From: RGIG1681 sp045594425
Lineage (GTDB): Bacteria > Bacillota > Clostridia > Christensenellales > UBA1242
NCBI GenBank assembly: GCA_045594425.1
Contig: JAZNYK010000007.1
Span: 124,001 to 188,000 of the forward strand
Length of the DNA stretch: 64,000 bases
Direction: 5' to 3'
Shown: positions 41,607-50,615 of the stretch, piece by piece
How the letters are laid out: the number at the start of each line of letters is the position of its first letter
How positions within the stretch are numbered: position 1 is the stretch's first letter
The notes under the pieces: generated by a model
Database searches by the model: none
What the model was told of the DNA's origin: nothing
The model's input: only the letters and a program-made list of their open reading frames with translations
Translations under genes and position numbers: made by a program

Positions 41607-44180
41607 TTAGCCACCATAAGATGGATGGTCGTTTTCATTGCCGCTTGTGTTTTCTGAGTAGTTAAGTCCAAGCATAAATGCAATGTATTCACGAATTTCA
41701 GCATCTGTCATTGTTCCTGAAGATGTGTATGTTAATGCTGCATAGAGGTCATCTAAGAATTTTCCGTTTGCAGCACCTTCTTGAATTGCTTGTGCAAGTG
41801 CTGATTCTGAAACAGCAAGGTCTGAAAGTGCTTTTGCAAGAGAACCTTCAAGTTCAGTAATTTTTGCTTTAAGAGCATCAACTTCTGATTGAGGAACCAT
41901 TCCTTGAGATGCTTGAACAAGAGCATCATATTTAGCCTTCAAATCATTGTATTGTGATTGGAGTGCTGCAAAATCTGCTTTTGCTTGGTCAAGTTGAGTC
42001 ATGTAACTTGCAACTTGGTTAGCAAGTTGAGTGTTCTTGTTTTTCAAATCTTCAACTTGTGCTTTAAGACTTGCTGAGTCTGTTGTAAGTGAATTAACTT
42101 GTGATTGAAGTGCCGCAACATCTTGTTTAAGTTGAGCATTTTCTGCTTTCAAGTCTGCATTTTCTTGTTTAAGACCAGCGTTTTCACTTTGAAGTGCAGT
42201 AACTTGTGATTTTGCTGCAGCAAGTTCATCCTTAACTGACTTAAGTTGTGCTTGCAAATCTTTAATAACTGCATCATTACCTGAACCGTTTGCGAGCAAT
42301 GCTTCAAGTTCAGCAATTCTTGCTTCTTTGTCAGCAATTGTTGCTTGCAAACCTGCAATTGTTGCAGCGTCTTTCTTTTGTTGTTCTGTTAATTTACTGA
42401 TTTGTCCGTTAAGATTGTTAACTTCAATTGAAAGTGCATTAATTTGTCCGTTTGCTTTTGAAAGATTGAATTCTGCGTTAGCCAAAGCAGTCATTGCAGG
42501 TGTTGAAGCATAGCCATATGAAGCAACGTCATTTGCAGCATATACACCAGTAATTTTCTTAGCCATATCGTCAAATTCTGCTTGTGTGATTGTTCCATCT
42601 GCTTTTGCTTTTTCTAAATCTTTCAAGAATTGCATATAGTCATTGCCTTCTTGGAAACCATAGTCTGCTCTAGCCTTTTGTTCTGCATAATCTGCAGGTG
42701 CACCACCTTGGTTTACTGCCAAGTTCAAGATTTCTTGCATAGATGCTTTCAAACCAGCATCTGATTCAGCATTTACAATTGTTTGTAATTCAGAAAGTTC
42801 AGTTCCTGTTAAACCATCTGGTGTTCTTGCTTTATATTCATTCATGAATGAAGCAAATCTTGCTTGTTTTGCAGCATCTGCAAGGATATCAGCATAGTTG
42901 CTTGGTTTTAAATCTGCATCAGTGTGTGATTCACGAGCCTTAGCCGCCTCAATCATTGTGTCCATAATTGATGTTGAACTGTATTGTCCGCTAACGTCAG
43001 TTTTTACATAACCATCACGAGCAGCAATAAGTTGTGCAAGTTCTGCAGCATCAACTCTTCCGTCAGCAATAAGTTTTCCATATGTTTTATGGAAAGCATC
43101 AAGTTCACCAAGTTCTCTTGAATAAGCAGCGTTTGCAGCCAAAAGTTCTGGGTCACTACTATCAGCCTTATCGAAATATAAGCCAAATGTGGTAGCAAAC
43201 AAAATTGCTGCTGCTGCACCACCAGCGATAAGTCCAACTGTCAATTTTTTGTTGATGTGGCTTAACATTTTATTTTGAGCAGCGTGTTCTCTTTTTCTTG
43301 CTCTGCCATTTGTGATGATTGCACCCATAACAGTGTCAAGTCTAGCATCCATTTTGCCTTCCATGCTTTTAATTGCTTCAAGTGCTTTTGTTGAACTAGC
43401 ACCAAGAGCAGCAATAATTGCAACTTGAGCAGCAGTAATCTTTGCACCAGTGTCGCCTGATTCTTGAAGTTTCTTTTTAAGTTCTGCATTCAACTTTTCA
43501 AGACGAAGATTCTTTGCTTTTTCTCTAGAAACTGCTGTGTCAGCATACATATATTTCAAAACAACATCTGTATAAGATTCTTGTTTATTTCTACCAACTG
43601 CAAATGGAAGTCCTCTAACAATTGCGAGTGCTGATGGGTCACTGTTAACAGCATAAGTAACATCAGAAATGGTTTGAGCATCCATGTATGTTTCTAAATA
43701 GTCTTTAATTCTATCATCATATGGATTTTCTTTAATATCTTCATAAGTTGATATTTGCTTTCTAGTTGCTTTGCCTTTGTTTTTCATATGTCTAGCATAA
43801 TCAGCCTCTTTTTCCTTGAAATAGTTATCCCAAGTTCTCATAGACTCCTTTTTGCCTGAGCCTGCATTGCGAACAACAATAGCATTTTCCAAACTATCAA
43901 CGAATGATTCATAAGCATACAAAACACCAACATCTCTAGGAAGTGTTGCTGCACCTTTCAAATGTTCATTGCCTCTCATAACTTCTCTAACATGACTGTC
44001 AGCAAGAAGTTTCTTTGCTCTGAAGTAAATTGTCATTACGTCAATTGCTTCTTTTGATGTGATTTGTTTTGGAGCATCACCCTTGCCTTCCAAAAGTTCA
44101 AGAATTTCTCCATGAGAAAATCCCAACAATTTCAATTGGTCATATGCATTTTGAAGTCTTGTTAATTCATCTTTTTTCAT
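41607..44180 (-). CDS. large membrane-spanning coiled-coil protein
   Basis: 857 residues. The first 310 or so are helical and soluble, with no signal peptide. One membrane helix (about 312-335, LTVGLIAGGAAAAILFATTF) follows. Beyond it come Ala/Asp-rich helical repeats and then a long heptad coiled coil (about 565-800), rich in LQAQ/LKAE-type text, ending in a short helical domain. No family is recognised. The ATG at 44180 is preferred over an upstream TTG; GGGAG lies nine bases upstream. A promoter and a hairpin at the transcript start are visible upstream. It may be a filamentous envelope or polar scaffold. Confidence 0.75.
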   Translation of the reverse strand: MKKDELTRLQNAYDQLKLLGFSHGEILELLEGKGDAPKQITSKEAIDVMTIYFRAKKLLADSHVREVMRGNEHLKGAATLPRDVGVLYAYESFVDSLENAIVVRNAGSGKKESMRTWDNYFKEKEADYARHMKNKGKATRKQISTYEDIKENPYDDRIKDYLETYMDAQTISDVTYAVNSDPSALAIVRGLPFAVGRNKQESYTDVVLKYMYADTAVSREKAKNLRLEKLNAELKKKLQESGDTGAKITAAQVAIIAALGASSTKALEAIKSMEGKMDARLDTVMGAIITNGRARKREHAAQNKMLSHINKKLTVGLIAGGAAAAILFATTFGLYFDKADSSDPELLAANAAYSRELGELDAFHKTYGKLIADGRVDAAELAQLIAARDGYVKTDVSGQYSSTSIMDTMIEAAKARESHTDADLKPSNYADILADAAKQARFASFMNEYKARTPDGLTGTELSELQTIVNAESDAGLKASMQEILNLAVNQGGAPADYAEQKARADYGFQEGNDYMQFLKDLEKAKADGTITQAEFDDMAKKITGVYAANDVASYGYASTPAMTALANAEFNLSKANGQINALSIEVNNLNGQISKLTEQQKKDAATIAGLQATIADKEARIAELEALLANGSGNDAVIKDLQAQLKSVKDELAAAKSQVTALQSENAGLKQENADLKAENAQLKQDVAALQSQVNSLTTDSASLKAQVEDLKNKNTQLANQVASYMTQLDQAKADFAALQSQYNDLKAKYDALVQASQGMVPQSEVDALKAKITELEGSLAKALSDLAVSESALAQAIQEGAANGKFLDDLYAALTYTSSGTMTDAEIREYIAFMLGLNYSENTSGNENDHPSYGG

Positions 44181-44321
44181 TTTATACAACTCCCTTTAAT
44201 ATAGATTTCGAGTCAACATAAAAATTTTAGCACGAGTAATCTCAAAAATCAATACCCATAATAAAATTTATGCAAATGCTCGTAAAAAATTTCTACCCTG
44301 CCACAAACTTAATTGTTGACA

Positions 44322-44341
44322 CAACCATATTTCTATGGTTG
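44322..44341 (-). other. stem-loop at the 5' end of the coiled-coil gene transcript
   Basis: A perfect 8-base-pair hairpin CAACCATA/TATGGTTG with loop of four lies exactly at the predicted transcription start. Such 5' hairpins can protect an mRNA from decay. Confidence 0.5.
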
Positions 44342-44346
44342 CAGGT

Positions 44347-44375
44347 ATAATACCATTTTTTGCATAAAAAGTCAA
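44347..44375 (-). promoter_or_regulatory. promoter of the 857-residue coiled-coil gene
   Basis: On the minus strand TTGACT (44370-44375) and TATTAT (44347-44352) with a 17-base spacer. Confidence 0.7.
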
Positions 44376-44415
44376 TACCTATTTCAAAAAAAATGTAATA
44401 AAATTATAACTTATT

Positions 44416-45057
44416 TTAATCAAAATCTTCAATATCTTCTATATCTAAACTTTTTAAAACTTCATTTATTGCTTTTTTTACATTTTCAAATGAAAAACCT
44501 TTTCTAATAAGTGACGCATACATCTTTTGCACGGCATTCTCCTTTGAAAGGTCTTTTGATTTTGCATATTTTTCAGCAAGTTTCTTGCAAAGAGCAAACT
44601 CATCGCCGTCATCACGAATTTCAGTGGTTTTGCTAACGATTTCGCTTGTCACACCCTTTTGCTTTAGTTTGTTTTCAATCATACGCTTTGAATAGTTTGA
44701 GTTTTGCATCAAAAATTGTTTAGCAAAAAGACTATCATCAACATAATGATATTCCTCAAGTTTTTCAATGGCTCTTGAAATAACATCTTTTTCATAGCCT
44801 TTCTTTAATAGTTTATCAAAAAGTTCTTTTTTTGTGTGCATTCTTATGCCTAAATATTCAGACGCTTTATCAAAAGCCATTTTAACTTCACTTTCAAAAA
44901 TGGCTTCCGTTAATTTGTTTTCATCAACGGTGTTACCCACTTTTAGTCTAAAAACAACTGCTGTCTCTTTGCAAAGCCCACAAAAAAAAGCATCATCAAC
45001 AAAAATGTTGACACGCTTTTTGTTTTTTTGTTCTTCAATTTTTGTTATAACTGCCAC
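44416..45057 (-). CDS. recX: regulatory protein RecX
   Basis: 213 residues. It has the RecX helical repeats: YLGIRMHTKKELFDKLLKKGYEKDVISRAIEKLEEYHYVDDSLFAKQF and NYSKRMIENKLKQKGV, then a third repeat ending KGFSFENVKKAI. RecX binds RecA filaments and limits RecA activity. The likely start is GTG at 45057, one base after the yigZ stop and with GGAG seven bases upstream; an in-frame ATG at 45072 is possible but lies within the ribosome site. It is coupled with yigZ. Confidence 0.85.
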   Translation of the reverse strand: MAVITKIEEQKNKKRVNIFVDDAFFCGLCKETAVVFRLKVGNTVDENKLTEAIFESEVKMAFDKASEYLGIRMHTKKELFDKLLKKGYEKDVISRAIEKLEEYHYVDDSLFAKQFLMQNSNYSKRMIENKLKQKGVTSEIVSKTTEIRDDGDEFALCKKLAEKYAKSKDLSKENAVQKMYASLIRKGFSFENVKKAINEVLKSLDIEDIEDFD

Positions 45058-45058
45058 A

Positions 45059-45772
45059 TTAAATCTCCGCATCAGAGTTTTTGTATGGGAACTTATAGAA
45101 ACCTGTTCCATACTTGTTTATTGCACCAGCACCACGAGTTTTTGCTCTTATGCTTGCAATAAGTTTTTCAGACGCTTTCACAGGAACCGCTATCTTCATA
45201 ACTGGCATTGATTCGTCATTCTTTTGTTCAATGATATAAACACTATCTTCTGTAAAAAGTTTGCTTACTGCACCATAGTTTTGATATGACACTTTAATTT
45301 CAACTTCGTTACAGAACACCATCTTAAATTTCTTTGCTTCAGTGAGCGCACCTGCTGCAACTGCATTATAAACACGAGTAAGCCTGCTCTTTCCAAGTTC
45401 AACACCACCAAAATAACGAACAACCGCAACAAGAGTGTTTGTTACGTGCATTTTTTTGATTGCTTCAAAAATTGGTGCACCTGCAGAGCCTGCTGGTTCG
45501 CCGTCATCATTGTTTTTTGCAACGTTATATGTTTCACCAAGCACATAAGCATAGCACACGTGTTTTGCATTTTTATTGCTCTTTTTTAAGTTTCCGATAA
45601 TTTGATGAACATCATCATCAGATTCAACATGAAAAGCCATGGCGATAAATCTTGATTTTTTCATCACCATTTCAACAACAGACATTTCTTCAACCGATAT
45701 ATAGTCATTTTTTATCTCTTGCTTTTCTTTTCCTTCTTCTTCATAAATCGTGTCAACGTTTACATAACCCAT
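45059..45772 (-). CDS. yigZ: YigZ/IMPACT family protein
   Basis: 237 residues. The IMPACT domain is shown by KKSRFIAMAFHV, the signature DDGEPAGSAGAPIFEAI and VVRYFGGVELGKSRLTRVY, with a C-terminal ferredoxin-like domain (DUF1949 type). About 20 extra residues precede the core. The bacterial family is poorly understood but is linked to translation and ribosome-related proteins. GGAG lies upstream of the ATG at 45772. recX follows one base after the stop. Confidence 0.9.
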   Translation of the reverse strand: MGYVNVDTIYEEEGKEKQEIKNDYISVEEMSVVEMVMKKSRFIAMAFHVESDDDVHQIIGNLKKSNKNAKHVCYAYVLGETYNVAKNNDDGEPAGSAGAPIFEAIKKMHVTNTLVAVVRYFGGVELGKSRLTRVYNAVAAGALTEAKKFKMVFCNEVEIKVSYQNYGAVSKLFTEDSVYIIEQKNDESMPVMKIAVPVKASEKLIASIRAKTRGAGAINKYGTGFYKFPYKNSDAEI

Positions 45773-45875
45773 TAGATGCTCTCCAATTTAACATGATACT
45801 AATTTTACACATCAAATATAACACAAAATTTTTAAAATTCAAAACATATATGGTGATTTTGCCCAAATTAAATTC

Positions 45876-45905
45876 TTGCGTTTTGATTTTGCAGTGTGAT
45901 ATACT
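45876..45905 (+). promoter_or_regulatory. promoter of the scaffold/GGGtGRT pair
   Basis: TTGCGT (45876-45881) and TATACT (45900-45905) with an 18-base spacer, about 40 bases before the start codon. Confidence 0.6.
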
Positions 45906-45945
45906 TTCTTTGTGCTTATTAAAAGCAAATTTTATGAGGTGAATT

Positions 45946-46638
45946 ATGAATATTTCAAAACACGTAGAAAATATGTGCCCCGTAGCAAAGGGTGCAAATC
46001 ACAAATCCGCCCCAATTCCAGAAGAGGGTCAATGGATTACAGCGAAAGAAATCAAAGATATTTCTGGTCTTACCCATGGTGTGGGAAGATGTGCTCCACA
46101 ACAAGGTGCTTGCAAACTCACTCTCAATGTTAAAAATGGTATCATTGAAGAAGCGCTTGTTGAAACAATTGGATGCTCTGGCATGACACACTCTGCAGCA
46201 ATGGCTTCAGAAATCTTGCCAGGAAAAACTATCCTTGAAGCACTCAATACCGACCTTGTTTGTGACGCTATCAACGTTGCAATGCGTGAACTTTTCCTTC
46301 AAATTGTTTACGGAAGAACACAATCAGCATTCTCTGATGATGGTCTTGAAATCGGTGCTGGCATGGATGACCTTGGAAAAGGCCTTTGCTCACAAGTTGG
46401 AACAAGTTATTCAACAAGACTTAAAGGTTCTAGATACCTTCAAATGGCTGAAGGATACATCACAAAACTCGCTCTTGATAAAAACAATGAAATCATTGGT
46501 TACGAATTTGTTAACATGGGCAAAATGATGGAAGCAATCAAAAACGGCGTTGATGCTAATGAAGCCCTTAAAGCAAACCTTAAAACATATGGAAGATATG
46601 CTGAAGCCGTTAAGTATATCGACCCAAGAAAGGAGTAA
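45946..46638 (+). CDS. NifU-like iron-sulfur cluster scaffold-type protein
   Basis: 230 residues. The core resembles the NifU/IscU-type scaffold, with cysteines in GRCAPQQGAC and ETIGCSGMTHSAAMASEI, where the family binds Fe-S clusters, plus CPVAKG near the N-terminus. A C-terminal extension ends GRYAEAVKYIDPRKE. GAGGTG precedes the ATG. The GGGtGRT gene follows after three bases; the pair is repeatedly seen together in anaerobes, and both functions are poorly known. It probably works as an assembly or redox partner of the next protein. Confidence 0.8.
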   Translation: MNISKHVENMCPVAKGANHKSAPIPEEGQWITAKEIKDISGLTHGVGRCAPQQGACKLTLNVKNGIIEEALVETIGCSGMTHSAAMASEILPGKTILEALNTDLVCDAINVAMRELFLQIVYGRTQSAFSDDGLEIGAGMDDLGKGLCSQVGTSYSTRLKGSRYLQMAEGYITKLALDKNNEIIGYEFVNMGKMMEAIKNGVDANEALKANLKTYGRYAEAVKYIDPRKE

Positions 46639-46641
46639 GTT

Positions 46642-47637
46642 ATGGTAAATTTCGAAGGTAAAGAAAAAAGAGAGGCATCTATCAACGCTTGCCTCAAAGA
46701 ATATGGTATTAAAAATTTAGAAGAAGCAAGAGAAATTTGTCTTGCTGCTGGCATTGACGTTGAAGCAACTGTAAAAGGTATTCAACCAATCTGCTTCGAA
46801 AACGCTGTTTGGGCATACACACTTGGCACTGCCCTTGCAATCAAAAATGATTGTCATTCTGCTGAAGAAGCCGGCAAATGGATTGGTATTGGACTTCAAG
46901 CATTCTGTGTTCCTGGTTCTGTTGCTGACCACAGAAAAGTTGGTCTTGGACACGGCAACCTTGCTTCAATGCTTTTAAATGAAAAAACAAAATGTTTCTG
47001 TTTCCTTGCAGGACATGAAAGTTTTGCCGCTGCTGAAGGTGCTATTGGTATTGCCTTAACTGCAAACAAAGTTAGAAAAGAACCACTCCAAGTTATCCTT
47101 AATGGTCTTGGAAAAGACGCTGCTTACATCATTTCAAGAATTAACGGTTTCACATATGTTAAAACTGAATATGATTATGCAAATGCAAAACTTAACGTTG
47201 TTAGCCAAACAGCATTCTCTGATGGCGACAGAAGCAAAGTTAGATGCTATGGTGCAGACGATGTTAGCGAAGGTGTTGCAATCATGCAACATGAAAGCGT
47301 TGACGTTTCAATCACTGGTAACTCAACCAACCCAACACGTTTCCAACATCCAGTTGCAGGAACCTATAAAAAGGTTTGCACAGAAACAGGAAAAGCATAC
47401 TTCTCTGTTGCTTCTGGTGGTGGCACAGGTAGAACACTCCACCCAGACAACATGGCTGCAGGTCCTGCTTCTTATGGTATGACAGACACCATGGGAAGAA
47501 TGCACTCAGACGCTCAATTTGCAGGTTCTTCATCAGTTCCAGCACACGTTGACATGATGGGTCTTATTGGTATGGGCAACAACCCAATGGTTGGTGCATC
47601 TGTTGCACTTGCTGTTGCAATTGGCTCAAGAAAATAA
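46642..47637 (+). CDS. GGGtGRT family protein
   Basis: 331 residues with the family-naming motif SVASGGGTGRTLHPDN (about 252-267). Other conserved parts are HGNLASMLLNEKTKCFCFLAGHESFAAAEGAIGIA and HVDMMGLIGMGNNPMVGASVA. The protein is soluble and full length. Its activity is not established; partnership with the scaffold-like protein encoded three bases upstream suggests Fe-S-dependent chemistry. A ribosome site (AAGGAG) lies upstream, and a strong terminator follows, so these two genes form a complete operon. Confidence 0.85.
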   Translation: MVNFEGKEKREASINACLKEYGIKNLEEAREICLAAGIDVEATVKGIQPICFENAVWAYTLGTALAIKNDCHSAEEAGKWIGIGLQAFCVPGSVADHRKVGLGHGNLASMLLNEKTKCFCFLAGHESFAAAEGAIGIALTANKVRKEPLQVILNGLGKDAAYIISRINGFTYVKTEYDYANAKLNVVSQTAFSDGDRSKVRCYGADDVSEGVAIMQHESVDVSITGNSTNPTRFQHPVAGTYKKVCTETGKAYFSVASGGGTGRTLHPDNMAAGPASYGMTDTMGRMHSDAQFAGSSSVPAHVDMMGLIGMGNNPMVGASVALAVAIGSRK

Positions 47638-47651
47638 TTTATACAAATAAA

Positions 47652-47679
47652 AAAAGACTTCACACCTGTGAAGTCTTTT
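47652..47679. terminator. terminator between GGGtGRT and transglutaminase-like genes
   Basis: A 12-base-pair stem AAAAGACTTCAC/GTGAAGTCTTTT (47652-47663 with 47668-47679), usable in both directions for the convergent genes. Confidence 0.88.
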
Positions 47680-49444
47680 AATTTTGCCCATTTTGTCTAT
47701 TTTGAAGATTCCATACTTCTTCAGCAGCAATTCTGAAAGCGTTGCTAGATTTTGCATCAAACCAATCACTCGCCCTCTTTACGGTTGGCTCAACCTTTTC
47801 GTTAACATATCCAATAATTTTGCTTTCAGGATAACCTTGTGCCTGCAAAATTCTTGCATAGGCTTGATAATAATCTTCTAGTTTCACAATCGGCGAATTT
47901 AGTCTTATGTCTTGAATCATATTTGCAATGTTTTTTCTTTTAGTAAAACAATATAACATTCTTGGAATGTATGAATCATCAGCAACAGTTTTGTAGCAAT
48001 TAAACAATTCTTCAATGCCAAGTGGTTCAACTTCTGAAACATCATTGCCATATTTGTTTGCAATATAGTTGTTGTGTTCTAACCTTTTTGCAATCTCATA
48101 ATCTTTGTCAAATCCAGAAATTTCCGCTAAAATTGCAGGTTTTCTAGAAACAATATACTTTTCTATCTTGTTCTCTGGAATGTGGTTAAATTTCAAAATA
48201 ACGGTTTGCATATAAAGTTTGATTAACTCGTTGCTATAATAGACTAAATTGCAATCATCTAAAGACAAATCTGCTTTTTCAACTGCACTTGCAACCTTTA
48301 TATCACCAAACACTTTCATAAATTTTGATGTTGCATAGTCTGCACACTCATTTGTTAAATAAGCAAATTCTTTGCCAGTTAAAAACTTTTCATAAGAAAG
48401 TTCATCTTTATACTGCGGATATGCCTTCATAAAAAATTCTAAATAACCAGCCATAAATTCATCATCAAAGGCATCAAAAATTTGTTTATAGTTATCACCA
48501 ACAAGTGCTTCCGTGTTTTGATAAAGAAACTGCAAAAAGTTTTCTTCGTCAAATGTAAACGACTTTTTCATATCCTTAACATCATCAACATTAACGGCCG
48601 AAAGCAACATTGTGTTTCTGCTTTGTGAATGATATAAAACATCACCCTTTTTTGTGGTTGTTTTATGCAATTCATCAGAATCATTGCATGGGTCGCAAAA
48701 CACAATTCCATCAAACCCATACTTGGGGTCTTTTAAATAAACCATAACATTGTTATGAAGTTCATCTTTTCTATGACCTTTTGTTCCAATGTTAATATAA
48801 AGCCATTGAATTTCGGAATCAATCCCCAGGCCAGCAAGCAACCCACACAACACTTTTGCATGAGCAGCACAAACAAAATATTCATCGGTTAGTGAAGATG
48901 TTAAAAGCCTTGATTGATACCAGTTTTTTTGATGTGTGTCATTTTTGTCGTTATACCAAAACTGTGACGCAACATCGTATGCCATCAAATACTCTTCAAA
49001 TGGTGATAAGCCTAGTGATTTGATGTATTGAACTTGTGTGTTGATTAATTCATTTGCTTGAATAGAATCAGATAATGAAAAATCATGAAATTTCGCATGA
49101 TATTTTTCAGAAACCACCAATTTTGCTGACTGTGGAAGCGTGTATTCAAGGTCAATCAATCTTTCAAGTTCATCAGTAGAAAGAACTCTGGTTGCCGATT
49201 TTAAAAAAGGTTGAGATGAATCAGGATTAAGTGTAACCAAAGAAAAAGTATAATCGTCTATTCCCGCTTGTTTTAGAATTTGCATACACTCATGTGCATA
49301 AGAAACAAACTCTTCATCAACATAAGGAATTTCAAATCTAAAACAAACACCAGAATCATTTGCTGTTAGACTAGATATTCGATTATAAGTTTTTTGGTCT
49401 GCAAGGTCCCAAACATTAATATTCCTGACTTTTCTTTTATTCAT
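47678..49444 (-). CDS. transglutaminase-like cysteine protein
   Basis: 588 residues, no signal or membrane helix. A transglutaminase-type catalytic arrangement is visible: YFVCAAHAKVLCGLLAGLGIDSE with candidate nucleophile Cys192, ELHNNVMVYL with His230 and FCDPCND with Asp251. The order and spacing (38 and 21 residues) fit the papain/transglutaminase fold. The flanks (about 1-150 and 260-588) are not recognised. The family includes proteases, amidases and inactive relatives. The start at 49444 has AGGTGAG upstream, with a promoter at 49471-49500. Confidence 0.68.
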   Translation of the reverse strand: MNKRKVRNINVWDLADQKTYNRISSLTANDSGVCFRFEIPYVDEEFVSYAHECMQILKQAGIDDYTFSLVTLNPDSSQPFLKSATRVLSTDELERLIDLEYTLPQSAKLVVSEKYHAKFHDFSLSDSIQANELINTQVQYIKSLGLSPFEEYLMAYDVASQFWYNDKNDTHQKNWYQSRLLTSSLTDEYFVCAAHAKVLCGLLAGLGIDSEIQWLYINIGTKGHRKDELHNNVMVYLKDPKYGFDGIVFCDPCNDSDELHKTTTKKGDVLYHSQSRNTMLLSAVNVDDVKDMKKSFTFDEENFLQFLYQNTEALVGDNYKQIFDAFDDEFMAGYLEFFMKAYPQYKDELSYEKFLTGKEFAYLTNECADYATSKFMKVFGDIKVASAVEKADLSLDDCNLVYYSNELIKLYMQTVILKFNHIPENKIEKYIVSRKPAILAEISGFDKDYEIAKRLEHNNYIANKYGNDVSEVEPLGIEELFNCYKTVADDSYIPRMLYCFTKRKNIANMIQDIRLNSPIVKLEDYYQAYARILQAQGYPESKIIGYVNEKVEPTVKRASDWFDAKSSNAFRIAAEEVWNLQNRQNGQN

Positions 49445-49470
49445 AAATCTCACCTAATAACTCTATAAAA

Positions 49471-49500
49471 AGTATATCATAAGAAATATATACAATTCAA
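49471..49500 (-). promoter_or_regulatory. promoter of the transglutaminase-like gene
   Basis: On the minus strand TTGAAT (49495-49500) and TATACT (49471-49476) with an 18-base spacer. A copy of the dispersed palindrome lies about 30-75 bases further upstream. Confidence 0.6.
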
Positions 49501-49528
49501 GACCATCTTAAAAATGTATACCAAAAAC

Positions 49529-49575
49529 CTCGTAACTTCAAATAAAATAAGGTGTTATGTTTCGCATAACACCCT
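49529..49575. repeat. dispersed palindromic repeat, copy at 49.5 kb
   Basis: Perfect arms GGTGTTATG (49551-49559) and CATAACACC (49565-49573), with flank CCTCGTAAC at 49529-49537. It lies after the Rsm22-like stop codon. Confidence 0.68.
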
Positions 49576-49583
49576 ATTATTTG

Positions 49584-50519
49584 CTAAATCAAATCATTGA
49601 TTCTAGACTTTTTTGCTTTTTTAAATTCTTCTTTATTCTTTTTTGTATAAGCACATTTATTCACTCCTTGTGGCGTGCATAAAACAAGTTCAACATTGTT
49701 CTCTTTTATTATTGGTCTTCTTATTATTCTTTGATAAGTGTTATCAAAACTATTTTTTTGTATTAATAAGTAAAAATATTTTTCATCTTCATATGACAAA
49801 CTTCCAGACTTTGCAAGTTTGTGAAGTGAAGACCTTTCCACCCTAGCATAAAACTGACAATAGTCATTAACTAGCCCACACTTTTTGCTCATGCAAGGAG
49901 CAACAACATGATAACCTTTATTTTCAATATGTTTTTTTACCTTCATCATATTTTCATAGGTTCTTGGTGTTCCAGTATCAATAATAAGCAAACTATCGTT
50001 TGTTAAACTCAAAAGTTTATCAACAGCACAAATGCGGTCAGATTCAGTCATTTCAGAAAGCACATAACTTGTTAAAACCAAATCAAACTTTTCGTTAGAC
50101 ACAAATTTTAAACAATCTTCTTTTGTCACATCAACACTATTTTCAGTTAGCATTTTAAAAACATCAATCATGTTCTTTTCACGTTCAACAAGTGTAATAT
50201 CAAGAGTGCTATCAATATCTTTTAATGCAAAATATCCTGCGCCAGTTCCACTGCCCATATCAATCACTGTTTGCACATTATTTAGATATCCTTGTTTTAC
50301 CAGAGAAGACACCAATGTGTAAACAACGGAGTATGTTGCAGGCATTCTTGATATTGCATATAACACACCATCTTCTCTTTTTTCAACAAGCGACTTACTT
50401 TGACCAGTTTGATTTTTATATTTATCAGTCATTTGCTTTTGCGTTTCAGTTAGTGTTTTTTTGTTTAAACTAGAATAAAGTGCATTTATTTTTTCTTGTA
50501 AATTTTGAGGCAAAATCAT
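49584..50519 (-). CDS. Rsm22-like small-subunit ribosomal methyltransferase
   Basis: 311 residues. The SAM-binding motif is VIDMGSGTGAGYFAL (about 86-100), preceded by the Rsm22 signature SRMPATYSVVY. A cysteine set typical of this family follows (APCMSKKCGLVNDYCQFYARVERS, about 204-227, and a later Cys in ELVLCTPQG); relatives bind a 4Fe-4S cluster. It probably acts in small ribosomal subunit assembly; methylation activity is unproven. GGAG precedes the ATG. A palindromic repeat copy sits immediately upstream of that ribosome site. Confidence 0.82.
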   Translation of the reverse strand: MILPQNLQEKINALYSSLNKKTLTETQKQMTDKYKNQTGQSKSLVEKREDGVLYAISRMPATYSVVYTLVSSLVKQGYLNNVQTVIDMGSGTGAGYFALKDIDSTLDITLVEREKNMIDVFKMLTENSVDVTKEDCLKFVSNEKFDLVLTSYVLSEMTESDRICAVDKLLSLTNDSLLIIDTGTPRTYENMMKVKKHIENKGYHVVAPCMSKKCGLVNDYCQFYARVERSSLHKLAKSGSLSYEDEKYFYLLIQKNSFDNTYQRIIRRPIIKENNVELVLCTPQGVNKCAYTKKNKEEFKKAKKSRINDLI

Positions 50520-50530
50520 ATATTCTCCAT

Positions 50531-50551
50531 GTGTTATGTTTCACATAACAC
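50531..50551. repeat. dispersed palindromic repeat, copy upstream of the Rsm22 gene
   Basis: Perfect 9-base arms GTGTTATGT and ACATAACAC around TTC, ending just before the GGAG of the Rsm22-like gene. In the mRNA the hairpin would sit next to the ribosome site. Confidence 0.65.
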
Positions 50552-50615
50552 CCCAAATTTTCTAGATTTACATTAAATAAAAGGGGTTAATTTCAAAATC
50601 AACCCCTCACATTAA

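Noticed and set aside
44316..44351. Plus-strand TTGACA and TATAAT around the hairpin at 44.33 kb
   Set aside because: The spacer is 24 bases, too long for a sigmaA promoter, and no plus-strand gene follows. The same bases are better explained by a minus-strand promoter with a 17-base spacer.
44313..44507. Small plus-strand open reading frame
   Set aside because: It lacks a ribosome site, has a biased Tyr/Phe/Leu composition and overlaps the end of recX on the other strand.
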